Assembly: GCA_905221605.1 (NCBI GenBank)
Contig: CAJNDS010002101.1
Span: forward strand, 546,280-610,279
DNA: 64,000 nucleotides
Reading direction: 5' to 3'
Source: Symbiodinium natans
Lineage: Eukaryota > Sar > Dinophyceae > Suessiales > Symbiodiniaceae
Made by a program: the position numbers and the translations under genes. Below are positions 21,744-32,587 of this stretch, in pieces (position 1 is the first letter of the stretch; every line of letters begins with the position of its first letter). The notes under the pieces are model-generated. The model searched no databases. It saw only the letters and a list, made by a program, of their open reading frames with translations, and was not told the origin of the DNA.

Positions 21744-23816
21744 CATGATGATGGGCACTGCCTAGGCCTAGGCTGCCTGAGCCCTGGCACCCTGCAATCG
21801 ACGTTCTCGCACCGAAAGCTGAAGTCATTGCATAGGCATCGCATTTTGCAGCTCGCGCACGAGTCTCTGTCTGCATGTCTCAGTGGGCTTCTTCATGTCC
21901 CAGATCCTGGCGGAAAGGACATATCGTGCTGCTGACCTTAGGACTGGCGGCAACAGCAAACGTGAAGCAGATCAGCTGTCTCCTGTCCCTCTTCTCTGGT
22001 GCCCCTGCTGTCTGAACTAGTAGGGCAACAGCCGTCGAAGATCGTGTACGAGCTGTGCAAAGACACGCCCTTGGCGTATAGCTCTGCGATGTTCTGTGCA
22101 AGAATGTCCTAATAAGGAGGGCTGCCGGGCAGAGCAGCTTCAGAACCCTGACAAAAGCGGGTGCCGCTTTGCTGGGCTATGCTGGGCTATGTGCCGCCAC
22201 GACAGCTTCGCCTGCGAGCTGGTCTCGGCCTGAGACTCGCCGAGATTCGCCCCATGTCTTCGCTGACATTGCACTTAGCGGCTTTTCGGAGCAGCAGAGC
22301 CCAGTGTAGCATGGCAAAGGTCCCGCAACAGTGCCATGGGGCCGAGAGCACCATAGAGATGGTTGTAGGGATTCAAGTGCCGCTTGAGGACGTGAGTCTG
22401 GCGACAGCTCTGGAAGACCCACTGCCAAAGTACGACTGTCCCGTGATGCCAGCGAAACTTTGCGCAAAGTATATACATGGACAAGTCACTGGTGTCGGTC
22501 GCAGCATAAGCAAACCCCACTGCGACTACGTGCTGAGCCATCGTGGCCTCTGACTTCTCGTACAGGTCAGCGAATGCCTGCCTTGGAAGGTGTACCACCA
22601 CATCCTGCATTCGAAGCGTGTTCTGCACAGAATGAAAGGTGTCTGCTCAGCAGCGTCCTGGCAATAGCTCTGCAGAACGAAGAGGAGGTATCCTATCGAG
22701 ACTGAGGCAGCACAGAACAGCTCAAGGTACGATGCCACTCAGCAATCACACAGCCAAAAGACCTGCAATAGCCAAAGCCCTTCCTTCTATCAGAGCGACC
22801 ATCAGCAGGAAGGTTAGCCAAATGACCCGCTCGACCCCGCAAGCCTGCAGCGAAGAATGCGGCAGAAGTCTTATTTGTGAGATGCTATGGCCCGCGGGCC
22901 CCAAACTAAACATTGACATGGTGGACGATCTTCCCCCATTGAGGCTGCTGCGAATGGCTGTGTTGCATGGCTCGCAAGGCTCGCAGGGATGTCATTGCAA
23001 GCAGCCTTGTGAGGCATCATAACACTGTGACACCAAACTGTAACTCCCCTGAGCTGGAGGCATGGATAAGGTTTTCCCAAACAATGACACCTCGGCCCAC
23101 ACAGGTCACTGCAGATCACCACGGCTCAGGAAAAGCAGCGTCGTGTCAGCTCAAAAGTCTCGCACCAATATCGAGCAAGTACTGAAGAACGAAGAAGCAC
23201 CTGCGCCATTCGTTCGTACGCAACTCTTGTCTGGGCTCACTGATTTCCTGCTTGCAGGTTGGTTGTCGGTCAGCCGGTCACCCTCTCTCGATCCCAAGTT
23301 TTGATCCCTCTCGGCAAGCGCTCTTTTTCTGCCCTGCACTATGCCTGTCTGACATGAGACACGCAACGACTGTACGATGCAATCTCGGTCTGAGACAGCG
23401 CTAGCCATGTTGGCTGGTGTTGGCTGCATAAACTAAAACTTGCATCTCCAGAAAAGAGTCGGTGCTCCCGACTTTTTGGTCTGCGGCTTCCCCACAACCC
23501 ATCGGAGTCATCCTGAGATGCAGCTGCAGAAACAAAAAACTCAACATGCGAAAAAATGAGTGAGCGGCCTTCAGAAGTTAGGGTGCCAGGACGTTGAATG
23601 CATATCAAGACTCGGATCACTTCTACGCATGCCCGTTTCCATTTGTGGGCTTGTTGCCGCGGCTGTTCTGTGAAAGCATGATGCCGATTGAGCCTTGGCT
23701 TCAAGTGTGGCAGGTGCGTACTGTTTTGATACACTGTAGCTACTGCTGTGCGCTGAAGGCGTGACCCTCAGCCCGGGCAACATCGAATGTCTGACCTCAG
23801 ATCGGGCCATCCCGCT
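20216..23816. other. Intergenic or unrecognised gene, minus-strand fragments
   Basis: Between the reductase start and the dioxygenase stop there are coding-like minus-strand stretches. One at 22628-22500 reads MQDVVVHLPRQAFADLYEKS; others lie at 23810-23571 (LEAKAQSASCFHRTAAATSP) and 23530-23440 (QDDSDGLWGSRRPKS). They suggest one or more multi-exon genes on the same strand, but no domain is recognised and no exon chain could be assembled. A plus-strand frame at 20621-21019 is open for 132 codons without similarity to anything I know. Confidence 0.35.
21713..21755. repeat. GAT trinucleotide run
   Basis: About a dozen GAT units with one interruption; it would encode poly-Asp on the plus strand or poly-His on the minus strand (H-rich tract of a 129-codon minus frame). 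Confidence 0.9.
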
Positions 23817-26800
23817 TCAGCGCACCACCGAGAGTAAAGACGGCATGTTGCAGTCGCTCAGCTTTACGCTAGAACTGGGCATGGCGCCGGCTTGCACAAT
23901 GCAGCAGCAGCCTTCGTTCAGGGCCAGTGTGCCCGCTCCAACCGCAATATGCGCAGTTCCGCGCACTTGGTAAAGCCACGTCCTGGTGCGCAGCAATGGG
24001 CGGGACCGTAGGATACTGCCAGTGATTGGGTCTGAGGATCGCGCTCGTACGAAGACTTCTGACCAGTTTGCTCCGACCGGCCTCCAATCACGAATATCTC
24101 GAACTCCTGTGCAGCAGATCAGCCATGTGGGGACATGCAACGGTTCTATTCGCCGGACAGTCTTACCGTTCTCAGAAGGGCGTGCAAGCTTGAGCAGTCT
24201 CCTGGTCTGGATGGTCAAAACCGAAAAGGTTAACAGACTCCCCCGCTGCGAGCTTGTCGGCATTGGCAGTCAAGAAGTCCTGCTGCGGTACACACACACA
24301 CACACATACACACACTCTCCATATGTAGCATGTGCATGTACTTGCATGCCATCCATCTTGTTTTGCGCCGTACAAGAAACAAAATCAAGATCAATATATG
24401 TATATATATATACGCACACACACACATACATATACACTTGTATATATACGCCTTTCGAATGGAACATTGTGAGGGGGGAACAGCATTTCCTGGGTCTTCC
24501 AGCTGCCCTGCGCAAACGAAGTCTGCAAAACCAAGGCCTTTGCACAGAGACCTTTTGCAAGCTTGCAAAGGGGAAGTTATGCCGTTCTAAGGGGAAGAGA
24601 AGCTGTCGCGCAACAAAACGTCCTCATGACAAACATCCAATCCACAAAGTTGCGCATCTCCCGTAATGAGCCAAGCCAAAAAGGCACGCGCCTGCGAAGC
24701 CAAACGACGTTTGCGCAGCTTGAACCCGCTATGGCGCGGGAAAACCACCAGAATCTTCATAGTTTTTGTGATTCCGACGATCATGAACCTTCTACGATTG
24801 GAGATCAAAGGTGACCAAATACGGCTGACCCCTCCCAAGACCTGCCTCTCGCAAAGAACTCGTATGAAATTCCCAGATTGGCAGATTCCCAGATTGTGTT
24901 CCCATATTCTCAGACTCCCAGATTTTCTCACCCCATACTCCCAGATTCCCTCACCCCAACTGTTGAAATTGTTGATCCCGGTTCTCGGTTCGCCGCTTCC
25001 CCCCTCGCCTGGTATCCCCCCGCCCCCCCTAAACCCTAAACCCTAGACCCGAAACCCGAAACCCTACACGCTAAACCCTGCACCCGAACCCTAAACCCTA
25101 AACCCTAAACTCTAAACCCTAAACCCTAAAACCCTAAACCCCAAAACCAACCCACGGGGGAGTAGGGGAGGGGGAACCATCCACCGTACCCTGGTCATAT
25201 AGAGCCAGCAAATCTGAGCAAGTCTTGGGGTAAGCAAATCTGGAAATCTGGGAACATAGGGCTAGCAAATCTGGGGTTATCTGGGAACATAAGGCGCGCA
25301 AATCTGGGAATGTGGAATTTTCGGAACATAGGGCCAGCAAATCTGGGAATCTGGGAATACAGGGCAAGAAAATGTGAGAACTTGGGAAATTGAGGTGAGC
25401 AAATCTGGGAACACAGGAGATTAAGCTAAACAAATCTGAGAATGTCAAATTATGATGAAAACCCGGGCATCACTATATCCAAGACCCGGAAAGCTGATGC
25501 ATTGAAGGGCTTGATTGCATCAAGTAAAGGCATGTTTCACTTCAAACGCTAAAGAAATGTAATATATCATCCTAATGATACTTCCGAACTAGTCCATACT
25601 TCTGAGAAGTGCTACTTTGTTGAACGATTGAAACAATGGTTAACATAACGTAATGTACCTTACGTATACTATCTCTTTTCGGCGGTTCAAGCGGCGTCAA
25701 GCGGTGGGCAGCATCCAGGTAATTATATTTCCCCGCCGCCCTCAGAAGTAGAAAGAAGTAGGATGAAGTAGGATGAAGTAGGATGAAGTAGGATGAAGTA
25801 GGATGAAGTAGGATGAAGTAGGATGAAGTAGGATGAAGAAGGATGAAGTAGGATGAAGTAGGATGAAGTAGGATGAAGTAGGATGAAGTAGGATGAAGTA
25901 GGATGAAGTAGGATGAAGTAGGATGAAGTAGGATGAAGTACCATGAAGTAGGATGAAGTAGGCTTGGCCTTTTGAGTGAGCGTCTTCTTATTGGTTTTAG
26001 CAGCGGCCACCTCCACTTGAAGCCCCCTCAGCCAAAGGCTTCAGGGGTCCAGCTTCAAGGCTCGATTCTACAGCTCCGCATAAGTCTGACATGTGAGTTC
26101 TCTCACAACACAACGAGATTAGAGGTCACTCTTAATCTTTCAAATCAATTGAAATACATTTTCCTGTGGCAAGACCTCATTAGATCATATAACTCTTAAG
26201 GTTGGTTCCGGATCATACTGATGTATAGAAGCAGAACATACAGTCTTCAAAATTCTGCCAGCTACCATTGGGGCCACGTCTCTCTGAGTTACCCAAATGC
26301 AAGGTTTGGGCGACTGAGGAGACTTCTACGGTAGTGGAAAACGAGAGATGCACGGCAGGGCCATGGATAAAGAATGGCTCACCGCATTCCCGAGCCTCTG
26401 CTGTGTCTGTTTCCTAACGGAAAAATAGGAAGCTTGACGCCTCTGACCGGTACTTCTGTAAGGGCTCACTGCGTTAACTAAGTGGCCGGCCTTACATTAC
26501 ACAGGTTTTGACACGGTGCGTCGAACACAGCAGCATCATAAAAGAATAGAAGCTCATAATAAAAATGCATACAGTGCTTCGAACACAGCAGCATCATATA
26601 TGAATAGAAGCTCATAACTACAATGCATACACGAAACAAAGGCATAACATTATAAATTGCGTAGACGCAAACAGGCTCAGAAATTAATGTGCAAATTAAT
26701 GTGCATGAGATAAGCACTTTAAGCTCCAAACCTTGACACAAGTAGCTACTTCTGCAAATGACGTCAAGTAGAAACCTGACAGCAAAAATCAATATTGATC

Positions 26801-27161
26801 ATGCTCATACGAAACATGTAACATTTACACATCATAACATTAAATCATGATGAAAAAATCTAGGGAAAAAGCGCTTAAGAGTGGGGGCTTGGGTGTATGT
26901 GTGAGCCGAAAGTGCTGTAATGACTGCAGTGCTCGTGTTGAAGCTTCGTAGCATCGCGAACCGGAATCTTGACAGTCAAGTGCAGCCATTGCATATTTTG
27001 TATTATGCTGTCAGAAGCAAGCATACTTACCACAAATACGAAAATTCGCGGTATATACGGTATTTGCAATTGGTCTCATGCACAGATGAAGAGGCAGGTC
27101 TTGGGGCACAGCCGCACAATGGGGGGAGGAGGTGACGGGGCCGCGCAGCGAGTGACTATCG

Positions 27162-27194
<33 letters not shown>

Positions 27195-29205
27195 AGTAAA
27201 TACACACAGACATCAGTACAAGTAAGAATACACAATATGTACATATATGTGTGTTTTTGTATTCATATTCTCTAGCTCCGTGATGCCGCCAGTCCCTGTG
27301 CCTGGAAAGAGAAGGGGTCGGGGATCTCTGTGGTTTTGTCCTGGCAAACCTGACAGCATGGAGACATGACTGATGAATGCTTCACCTCATTCCCCCGCCC
27401 GAATCTTTGAAAAGGTACAATCTTGCAGACTTGCACATGGGCAAGTCGGCTTCGCAATTCTGCTGACAAAGCAGATGTGGCTAATGCTGATGGGCCACAG
27501 GTCGATCCTCCTCCTTCCAGCTTTGGGGCTGTTGTGCAGCCGGTGATGCTTCGAAAGCTTTGTAGGCCTGCAACACTACAAAGGATCCAAAGGGGTCCGA
27601 AGCTATGGACCCGGGATGCGACTGCTTCAAACTCGCGATCATGACGCAGGCTGCTGTTTGCCGTTGCAAGGGAAGCTAAAAGATTGCACTTGCCTCAATC
27701 ACGGGCGGCAAGTCCTTCCCCAGGTCATTGCACCGGAAGAACTTCTCCCACCGCACCTTGTTGCCTCAATGTCCGCTCGTTATGGCTGGTTGGGAAGCCG
27801 CGACAAACAAGCGTGCAGACCATCAGCGGCCAAGATGCACGTACTGAAGTCGTCATAGTAGATAAGACCATCCATCTCCTGAAGCAAGAGTCAAGGGCCC
27901 AGCACAAAGATGCGACGAAAACAAATGTGGCTGCTCGAAATCGCTTGCAGCTACATCCAAGTATGTCACGCCTTGTCTTCTCGTCGCCTTTCCACGACCA
28001 GCCCGAAGGAGCCAGTCTGCCATTAGTAATTGTAGTAGGGTACAGCAGCTTTGGAAATTCGGCAGCTTTGCGGCTTCGCAGGTGTAAGAGTACGCAGCTA
28101 CGATTGTGGACTTGAAAAAGGGAAACAGATACTGCGGGAAGTAGTGTTTGTTGTGCATCGAAGATTTCAGAATGCAGCGGACCTCGGGTCGTTGCGGTGA
28201 GTGTGGGATGCGGGACGGCAGGCAGAAGACCTGACCTTCGTTGATCTTGACCTGAAAGTGTCGCATATGAAGAGACAGCCAGGCTGCCACTTTTTGAAGT
28301 TCCGAGAAGGTAAGCAAAGCAGCAGACCAGCTTTCTCTTGCCTTTCTGCACAGTCGGCAGCTGTATGTTCCCGCGAAGCTGGAAGAAGAACTCGCTCCCT
28401 GTACATGACGGGCGGCTCAGAAGAGGCTTCGAGGGCATGTGATCAGGCGCCGGCCTTCCTCCAAGTGAAAGTCTTTGCCTTTCGATCCACAAACTCCAAT
28501 GAGAAGGATGTCATATCATGTCTGGCCATTCATGCCAGGCTGCGGGTGTTGGGACCCCCAACGAACCTTGCTTGGCCGGTTGTGTCGAAACGCTGCCGTG
28601 AAAATCCGCGAGCACAATGTACATGCATCGAACCCAGTTTGCAAGCAGGCGGCATAATGCTCAGCTGGCCCCGATGCATCAGTTTGTTGCAAACTGGTGG
28701 GGAAAACTGCTCCTGCAACTCAAATACACAAACGGTCCAAGAAACACGAGCGTGGAGAGATGTGTGTGGGGTCTCTGAAGAGTCGGGTGTCCTTGTTCTG
28801 CTCGTACCAGTCCTGACAAGCCGAAGGGCTCCAGCGTGTGCTCAGACCCCCTTCGCCTATCTGTACCAGTGCTGAGGAATAACAGGCTCTGAGGATCGGT
28901 CATCGATGTGATGGAGCCTTAAGCAACGAATCGCACACAGAACGGATCAACCAGCATCAACCAGGTTTTGGGGGCAAGATCTCCGGTTTGACCCTCAGAG
29001 CTTGCCACGCGCAGATGCCGCTTGGAACCACAACGCCGTCGGTCCTCGCGGATGGCCATTTTCACAGAGGCTCACAGAAGCTCACAGAGGCTCACAGAAG
29101 GAGGCTCACGGAGGCTCACAGAGGCTAGATGCATCCACCGGCAAGCTGAGTCCTCGCCCGCTTTGCGGGTGGCTCTGCTTGGTCTGGCTGCGGAGGTGCG
29201 GACAT
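23817..29205 (-). CDS. HAAO: 3-hydroxyanthranilate 3,4-dioxygenase (animal-type, two cupin halves)
   Basis: This cytosolic Fe(II) dioxygenase opens the ring of 3-hydroxyanthranilate, leading to quinolinate and NAD. Start ATG 29205 (MSAPPQPDQAEPPAKRARTQ); then 28812-28792 (DWYEQNK), 28712-28654 (EQFSPPVCNKLMHRGQLSI), 28566-28541 (FVGGPNTR), 28478-28455 (KDFHLEEG), 28398-28328 (GSEFFFQLRGNIQL), 28251-28183 (INEGQVFCLPSRIPHSPQRPE), 28016-27972 (GSFGLVVERRRE), 27878-27845 (EMDGLIYYDDF), 27764-27694 (KVRWEKFFRCNDLGKDLPPV), a likely exon from 27631, and after about 3.3 kb the second half: about 24080 (WSEVFVRARSSDP) and the last exon (TWLYQVRGTAHIAVG) to the TGA at 23817. Metal ligands (H and E of FHLEEG, H of IPHSPQR) are present. 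Introns start with GC, GA or GT. The 3.3-kb gap contains satellite and telomere-like DNA and may hide one exon. A spliced-leader relic lies 26 bases before the ATG. Confidence 0.93.
24288..24460. repeat. CA and TA/CA microsatellites
   Basis: Two dinucleotide tracts: CACACA at 24291-24316 and a TATATA/CACACA mixture at 24395-24455, inside the large intron of the dioxygenase gene. Confidence 0.9.
24865..25445. repeat. Inverted satellite arms around a telomere-like core
   Basis: Left arm (24865-24960): repeated TCCCAGATT-type units on the plus strand. Right arm (25200-25445): about ten units of GCAAATCTGGGAA, i.e. the reverse complement of the left motif. Between them lies a C-strand CCCTAAA block (25027-25143). 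The whole forms a loose inverted repeat of about 580 bases. It lies in the large intron of the dioxygenase gene. Confidence 0.8.
25027..25143 (-). repeat. Interstitial C-strand telomere-like block inside a gene
   Basis: About fifteen CCCTAAA-type units, several perfect (25085-25140), preceded by a C-rich stretch. This is the only such block between 6.3 and 43.8 kb. Confidence 0.93.
25747..25960 (+). repeat. 10-base minisatellite AGGATGAAGT
   Basis: About 21 nearly identical head-to-tail copies; single changes occur near 25838 (GAAGAAGG) and 25941 (ACCATG). It is the youngest-looking array in the window and lies in the dioxygenase intron. Confidence 0.97.
26100..26880. other. AT-rich island with a 58-base tandem duplication
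   Basis: Base composition drops to clearly AT-rich and no coding signal is seen. Positions 26521-26578 and 26579-26632 are diverged copies of one unit (both start TCGAACACAGCAGCATCAT). A smaller duplication, GTGCAAATTAAT, occurs at 26690-26704. The island resembles the AT-rich stretch at 6680-7200 in composition only. Confidence 0.8.
27165..27195. repeat. TA dinucleotide run
   Basis: About eleven TA units at the right side of the large intron of the dioxygenase gene. Confidence 0.9.
29064..29128 (+). repeat. GAGGCTCACA short tandem repeat
   Basis: About six copies of a 9-11-base unit GAGGCTCACAGAA with small length variants, in the first intron region of the dioxygenase gene. Confidence 0.9.
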
Positions 29206-29231
29206 GATGACAACAAGGACAAGGTCGGGAG

Positions 29232-29253
29232 CTTGAGCCAAGATGACGGCAAC
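29232..29253 (-). promoter_or_regulatory. Relic spliced-leader sequence upstream of the dioxygenase ATG
   Basis: On the minus strand this reads ...CGTCATCTTGGCTCAAG, which matches the 3' portion of the dinoflagellate spliced leader (CCATTTTGGCTCAAG) at 13 of 15 bases; the 5' third is degenerate. The start codon follows 26 bases later. In dinoflagellates such relics mark genes that were once re-inserted from trans-spliced mRNA. Here the gene has many introns, so the insertion would be old and the introns gained afterwards. Confidence 0.6.
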
Positions 29254-29510
29254 GCCAGAAGCAATGCAGCTGCCCTGGAATGCTCTGCGCATCTCGACGG
29301 CAGCTCTCTGTTGTGCAGGAGGGGGTGGCACCATGCCATCTGCACTGCTTGCACTGTGCGGGTATAAACACCCCAAAGCCTCGGCAAAAAAAGGCAGAGA
29401 GGGATCACAGCCAGTGCCCTAAACGATTCGCGCGAGGTCTGCGGAGCGGTCTGCGGAGCCCGGCGCGAAGACGGTGAAGGTGGCACCGGTGATGCTTAAG
29501 GCTGCAAGGG

Positions 29511-29792
29511 TTACCTGCAGCGCAAGGGAAAGGAAGGTCTCAACTCCGAGCACAAGTCGATCACGGCCTTCTCACCAAGGCTTCCCTGGATCTGCAGATA
29601 CCTCAGCACATGTCTCTGCACGCCCATGCTATGCCTGCTATGCCATCGCATCCTGATGGTGGGAAAAAGGCCCCATGGTGCCGTTGATTCTTGAGGGGGG
29701 CCAAGCCCTCCAGGCCCAAAGCCCGACGCCGAAAAGAAAACCATCGTTCGTACCCAAGAAACTGATGACTCTGAAAAGTTTGCAAACTGCAT
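29511..29792 (-). CDS. Coding-like exon, family unknown
   Basis: The minus-strand frame contains MGVQRHVLRYLQIQGSLGEK followed by AVIDLCSELRPSFPLR and then a strong GT donor (CTGCAG/GTAACC). The helical pattern (V.RYLQ..GSL.E...L) faintly recalls the N-terminus of the SMC5/6 subunit NSE1, but the stretch is too short to decide. It lies upstream of the dioxygenase start on the same strand. Confidence 0.35.
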   Translation of the reverse strand: MQFANFSESSVSWVRTMVFFSASGFGPGGLGPPQESTAPWGLFPTIRMRWHSRHSMGVQRHVLRYLQIQGSLGEKAVIDLCSELRPSFPLRCR

Positions 29793-30460
29793 GTTGAACT
29801 GTTTGGTTGACAGCTTGGTCTAAGCCCGTGGCAAGTCTTGCTCTTTATGTAGAACGGCATCACAGGCCACACCAATGAACAGGAAACACCTTGCGAGAGC
29901 ATGACTTCGGTCACTACACTGCGATACACCATGAGGTCGGACACAGCGCACTTACAAAAGCTGCTTTAGGACTTCTCCCTCGATTATGTCTGCCACTTCC
30001 AACTCCTTTGAGCTTGGCACCGGAGCAGATTCAAGCCTCAAGCACAGCATGAAGCTATGGCACATGTTTTACCTACGTCAGAAGGACGATCTGATGAACA
30101 TTCTGAAAAAAGTCAGTGATACTGGATGGCACTCTTTTGCAACGTCTGGGGAGCACGCAAAGCAAGAAGTAGGCCCCAAAGTTCAAGCTACAGCCGCAGC
30201 AGCCTGAGCTTGACAACTGCTGAACTTGACACGCAAACAAAGATCATCTCAGATCTCAGATCTACGTAGTTCAGATCGAGTGTGCGCTTTGATGAAGATC
30301 ATTTTTTGGAAATGCTGATTCTGCCCGATGGTGCTGAACACACCACGCTACAACAAATCATCAGAGAGTGCCGTCGTTTTGCTCTCTTCTATTAATTTGC
30401 TTGTGCAACTTGGCAGCTTGAGTTTGTCGATGAGTTCCTCTCCGCTCTATTTGTCCTGAT

Positions 30461-32080
30461 TTATCGTGTCCTGAAGCAATCTTTGGTCGATTTTCGGCGC
30501 GAAGCCAAAATGGTGCGCTGTGACGGAAGGCCGCGAGCTCGCCCGACAAGGCGGGTGGCAGCATCAGTGAATACTTCCAAGGCTACCAAGTCGGGCCCTG
30601 CTCCAAAGCTACCAGACGAGAGGCATTGATGCGCCAGCTGCATGACTGCAAGTGCCTGGTGGCTGCAACGTTTGCTGTAGCAGTGTAGCACAAGAGACTG
30701 GCATCAGTCACTGGTGCAGCGGTTCGCACACCAGACCACACCACGACCACAATGCTTTGCAGATCTTCGCAGCAAACAACCCAAGTCTGGCCTCAAGAGT
30801 TCGTTTCTGGCGGATTGTCACGGACTGTGCAAGGTAGTCACAACGAGAAGATGGCGTGAAGCGCTCGAGCCAAGATGATTGAAAGGGAACAGCAAGTAGA
30901 GTCACAAGCGAGGGGTCATGCTGGGTCCCATGCTGGGTCCATGCACACTTTGGCCCACAATAGCTCTGCGCAAAGCATTTCCCCAAGGCCTCTGGTTTGG
31001 AGATGGCACTAGTGAAGCTGCGGGCTTCGACGTACCAGGACTGGCAAGCCAAGCAGTTGCGGTGCGGCTGCGGGCACAGAGTACACAAGACGGCATGTCA
31101 TGGTACATTATGGAGCTGCTTGAAACTGCTTGAATCCATTCCTGCCGACTCTCCAGTCTGCCTCCCGGGTAAGCCGCTCCACAAGCTTCTCGTCAAAGCC
31201 AAGCAACATCGATCTGCCCGAAGCATGTGCCCAGCACAACAGACTACTACCCTCAATACCCTTCATGAACTTGCTATCCCAGGGTCTTCATGCGATTCAG
31301 CACTCTTGCTATGTCCAGGTCTGCAGGCGAAAGGTCTAAGCTCTTGCTCTTGATTCCCCACACACTGTGACAGCTCCTCATGAAAGTGCAGAACTGTCGT
31401 GGCTGTCGGACTTGTACCGTCGTCGTGGTTTGGTGCTGTTTGGGATCGACGCTGGCATAGTCTGCTCTTGTTTTGCTCTTGCTGATGTCGACCAACTGCT
31501 TTGAAAGATAAATTTGCTAAGCACCGGCAAAAAGCGTGCAAAGTGCCTGGGCAGAGCTTTCTCCATCTGCGTGTACCGTCGCTGCAACTGGATCAGCTCC
31601 CAGGCAATCTGATGACACGCAGGTCACAGCATCTACTAGCTCTGGTGTTCGTCGTCTATTCCACAGTATCAACCATGCATCAACCGTCAATGAGAATGCA
31701 TGTCATCTGCTGCCACATTTGGCTTAGAATCTGCGATGATACCTCCGGCCTTCAATCTAGCCAGCTGAATCTGCTGCGCATCCTTCTGTGCCTCATAACT
31801 GTTGCAAAGTACTGCGAAGCCTGCACATATGCACCCCCACGTAAGTAAAGCTGCTGGGATCAAGGCGCGTTGCTGCCGCAACTGCGCGGCGTGCGAGTGA
31901 AGCTTTGCCTCGTTCGACAACTGTGCTCAGCGCTTCGTGACAGGATTTCAGCTGATTTCAAGCAACGCACCTCACTTGCGCGCTGAAGATCTCCCCGAGC
32001 CTGAGCTGAAGTGCAGGGATGTCTAGAGAAAATTCCACTCTTGGCGGCCCTGCCTCTGTCAAAGCTGCAGAGTGGCTCAT
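30461..32080 (-). CDS. Predicted helical/coiled-coil protein, family unknown
   Basis: A good N-terminus begins at ATG 32080: MSHSAALTEAGPPRVEFSLD, then IPALQLRLGEIFSAQ and a GT donor. Further minus-strand exons can be read in order: LKSCHEALSTVVERGKASLA (about 31955), FAVLCNSYEAQKDAQQIQLA (about 31815), LIQLQRRYTQMEKALP (about 31605), LVDISKSKTRADYASVDPKQ (about 31500), SLDLSPADLDIARVLNRMKT (about 31340), and possibly GFDEKLVERLTREADWR (about 31190), SWYVEARSFTSAISKPEAL (about 31040) and DLVALEVFTDAATRLVG (about 30570). Heptad-like Leu spacing and many charged residues suggest a coiled coil. No domain is recognised. The 3' limit is uncertain; the last fragments might belong to a second gene. 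Confidence 0.5.
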
Positions 32081-32587
32081 GCTGCGGTTCAACTCCTGTG
32101 AATTGAATCGTGGCTGCCTAGGCCCTTTCCCACCTCAACATCCCATTTTAGGAAAGAATTCGCCCCCGGCTCCACGTAGCTCTTGGCCCGGCTCGCGAGG
32201 TATTCACGGCCTGTGCAGAATCATCGCATTCACAGCTCACCAACAGCATACGGCGGCATGAAGCTCTTGCTATGGCCTTCGGGAGTTTGCTCGAAGAGCT
32301 TCAGCTTTCGCCGGCCCTCCTGTCAGAGAATAGAAATTCACCAATCTGCAGGTGCCACAGCTTGCAAAGAGAGAAATAAAGACCCAAATAGAGAAAGCCC
32401 ACCATAAACTCCGACAACGATCCAGAGCAGGGCTTTGGACTGAAAAAGACATGTCACGAGCCCCCCCCCCCCGGGATGGAACTAGGAACTCCATGCTCCA
32501 CCAGCTGATGATGGGAACAGTGTGACTTCTAAGACTTCACCCCTCTCTTTTCGGGGATCCGGGGAGGTACACCAAACTCTACACGTG

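Noticed and set aside
25747-25960. CRISPR-like array
   Set aside because: The 10-base units are directly adjacent with no unique spacers; it is a minisatellite. No other array in the window has repeat-spacer structure.
30864-30882. Another spliced-leader-like stretch (minus strand, CATCTTGGCTCGAG)
   Set aside because: It has one more mismatch than the 29.2-kb relic and no start codon follows it closely; it lies inside a predicted coding region.
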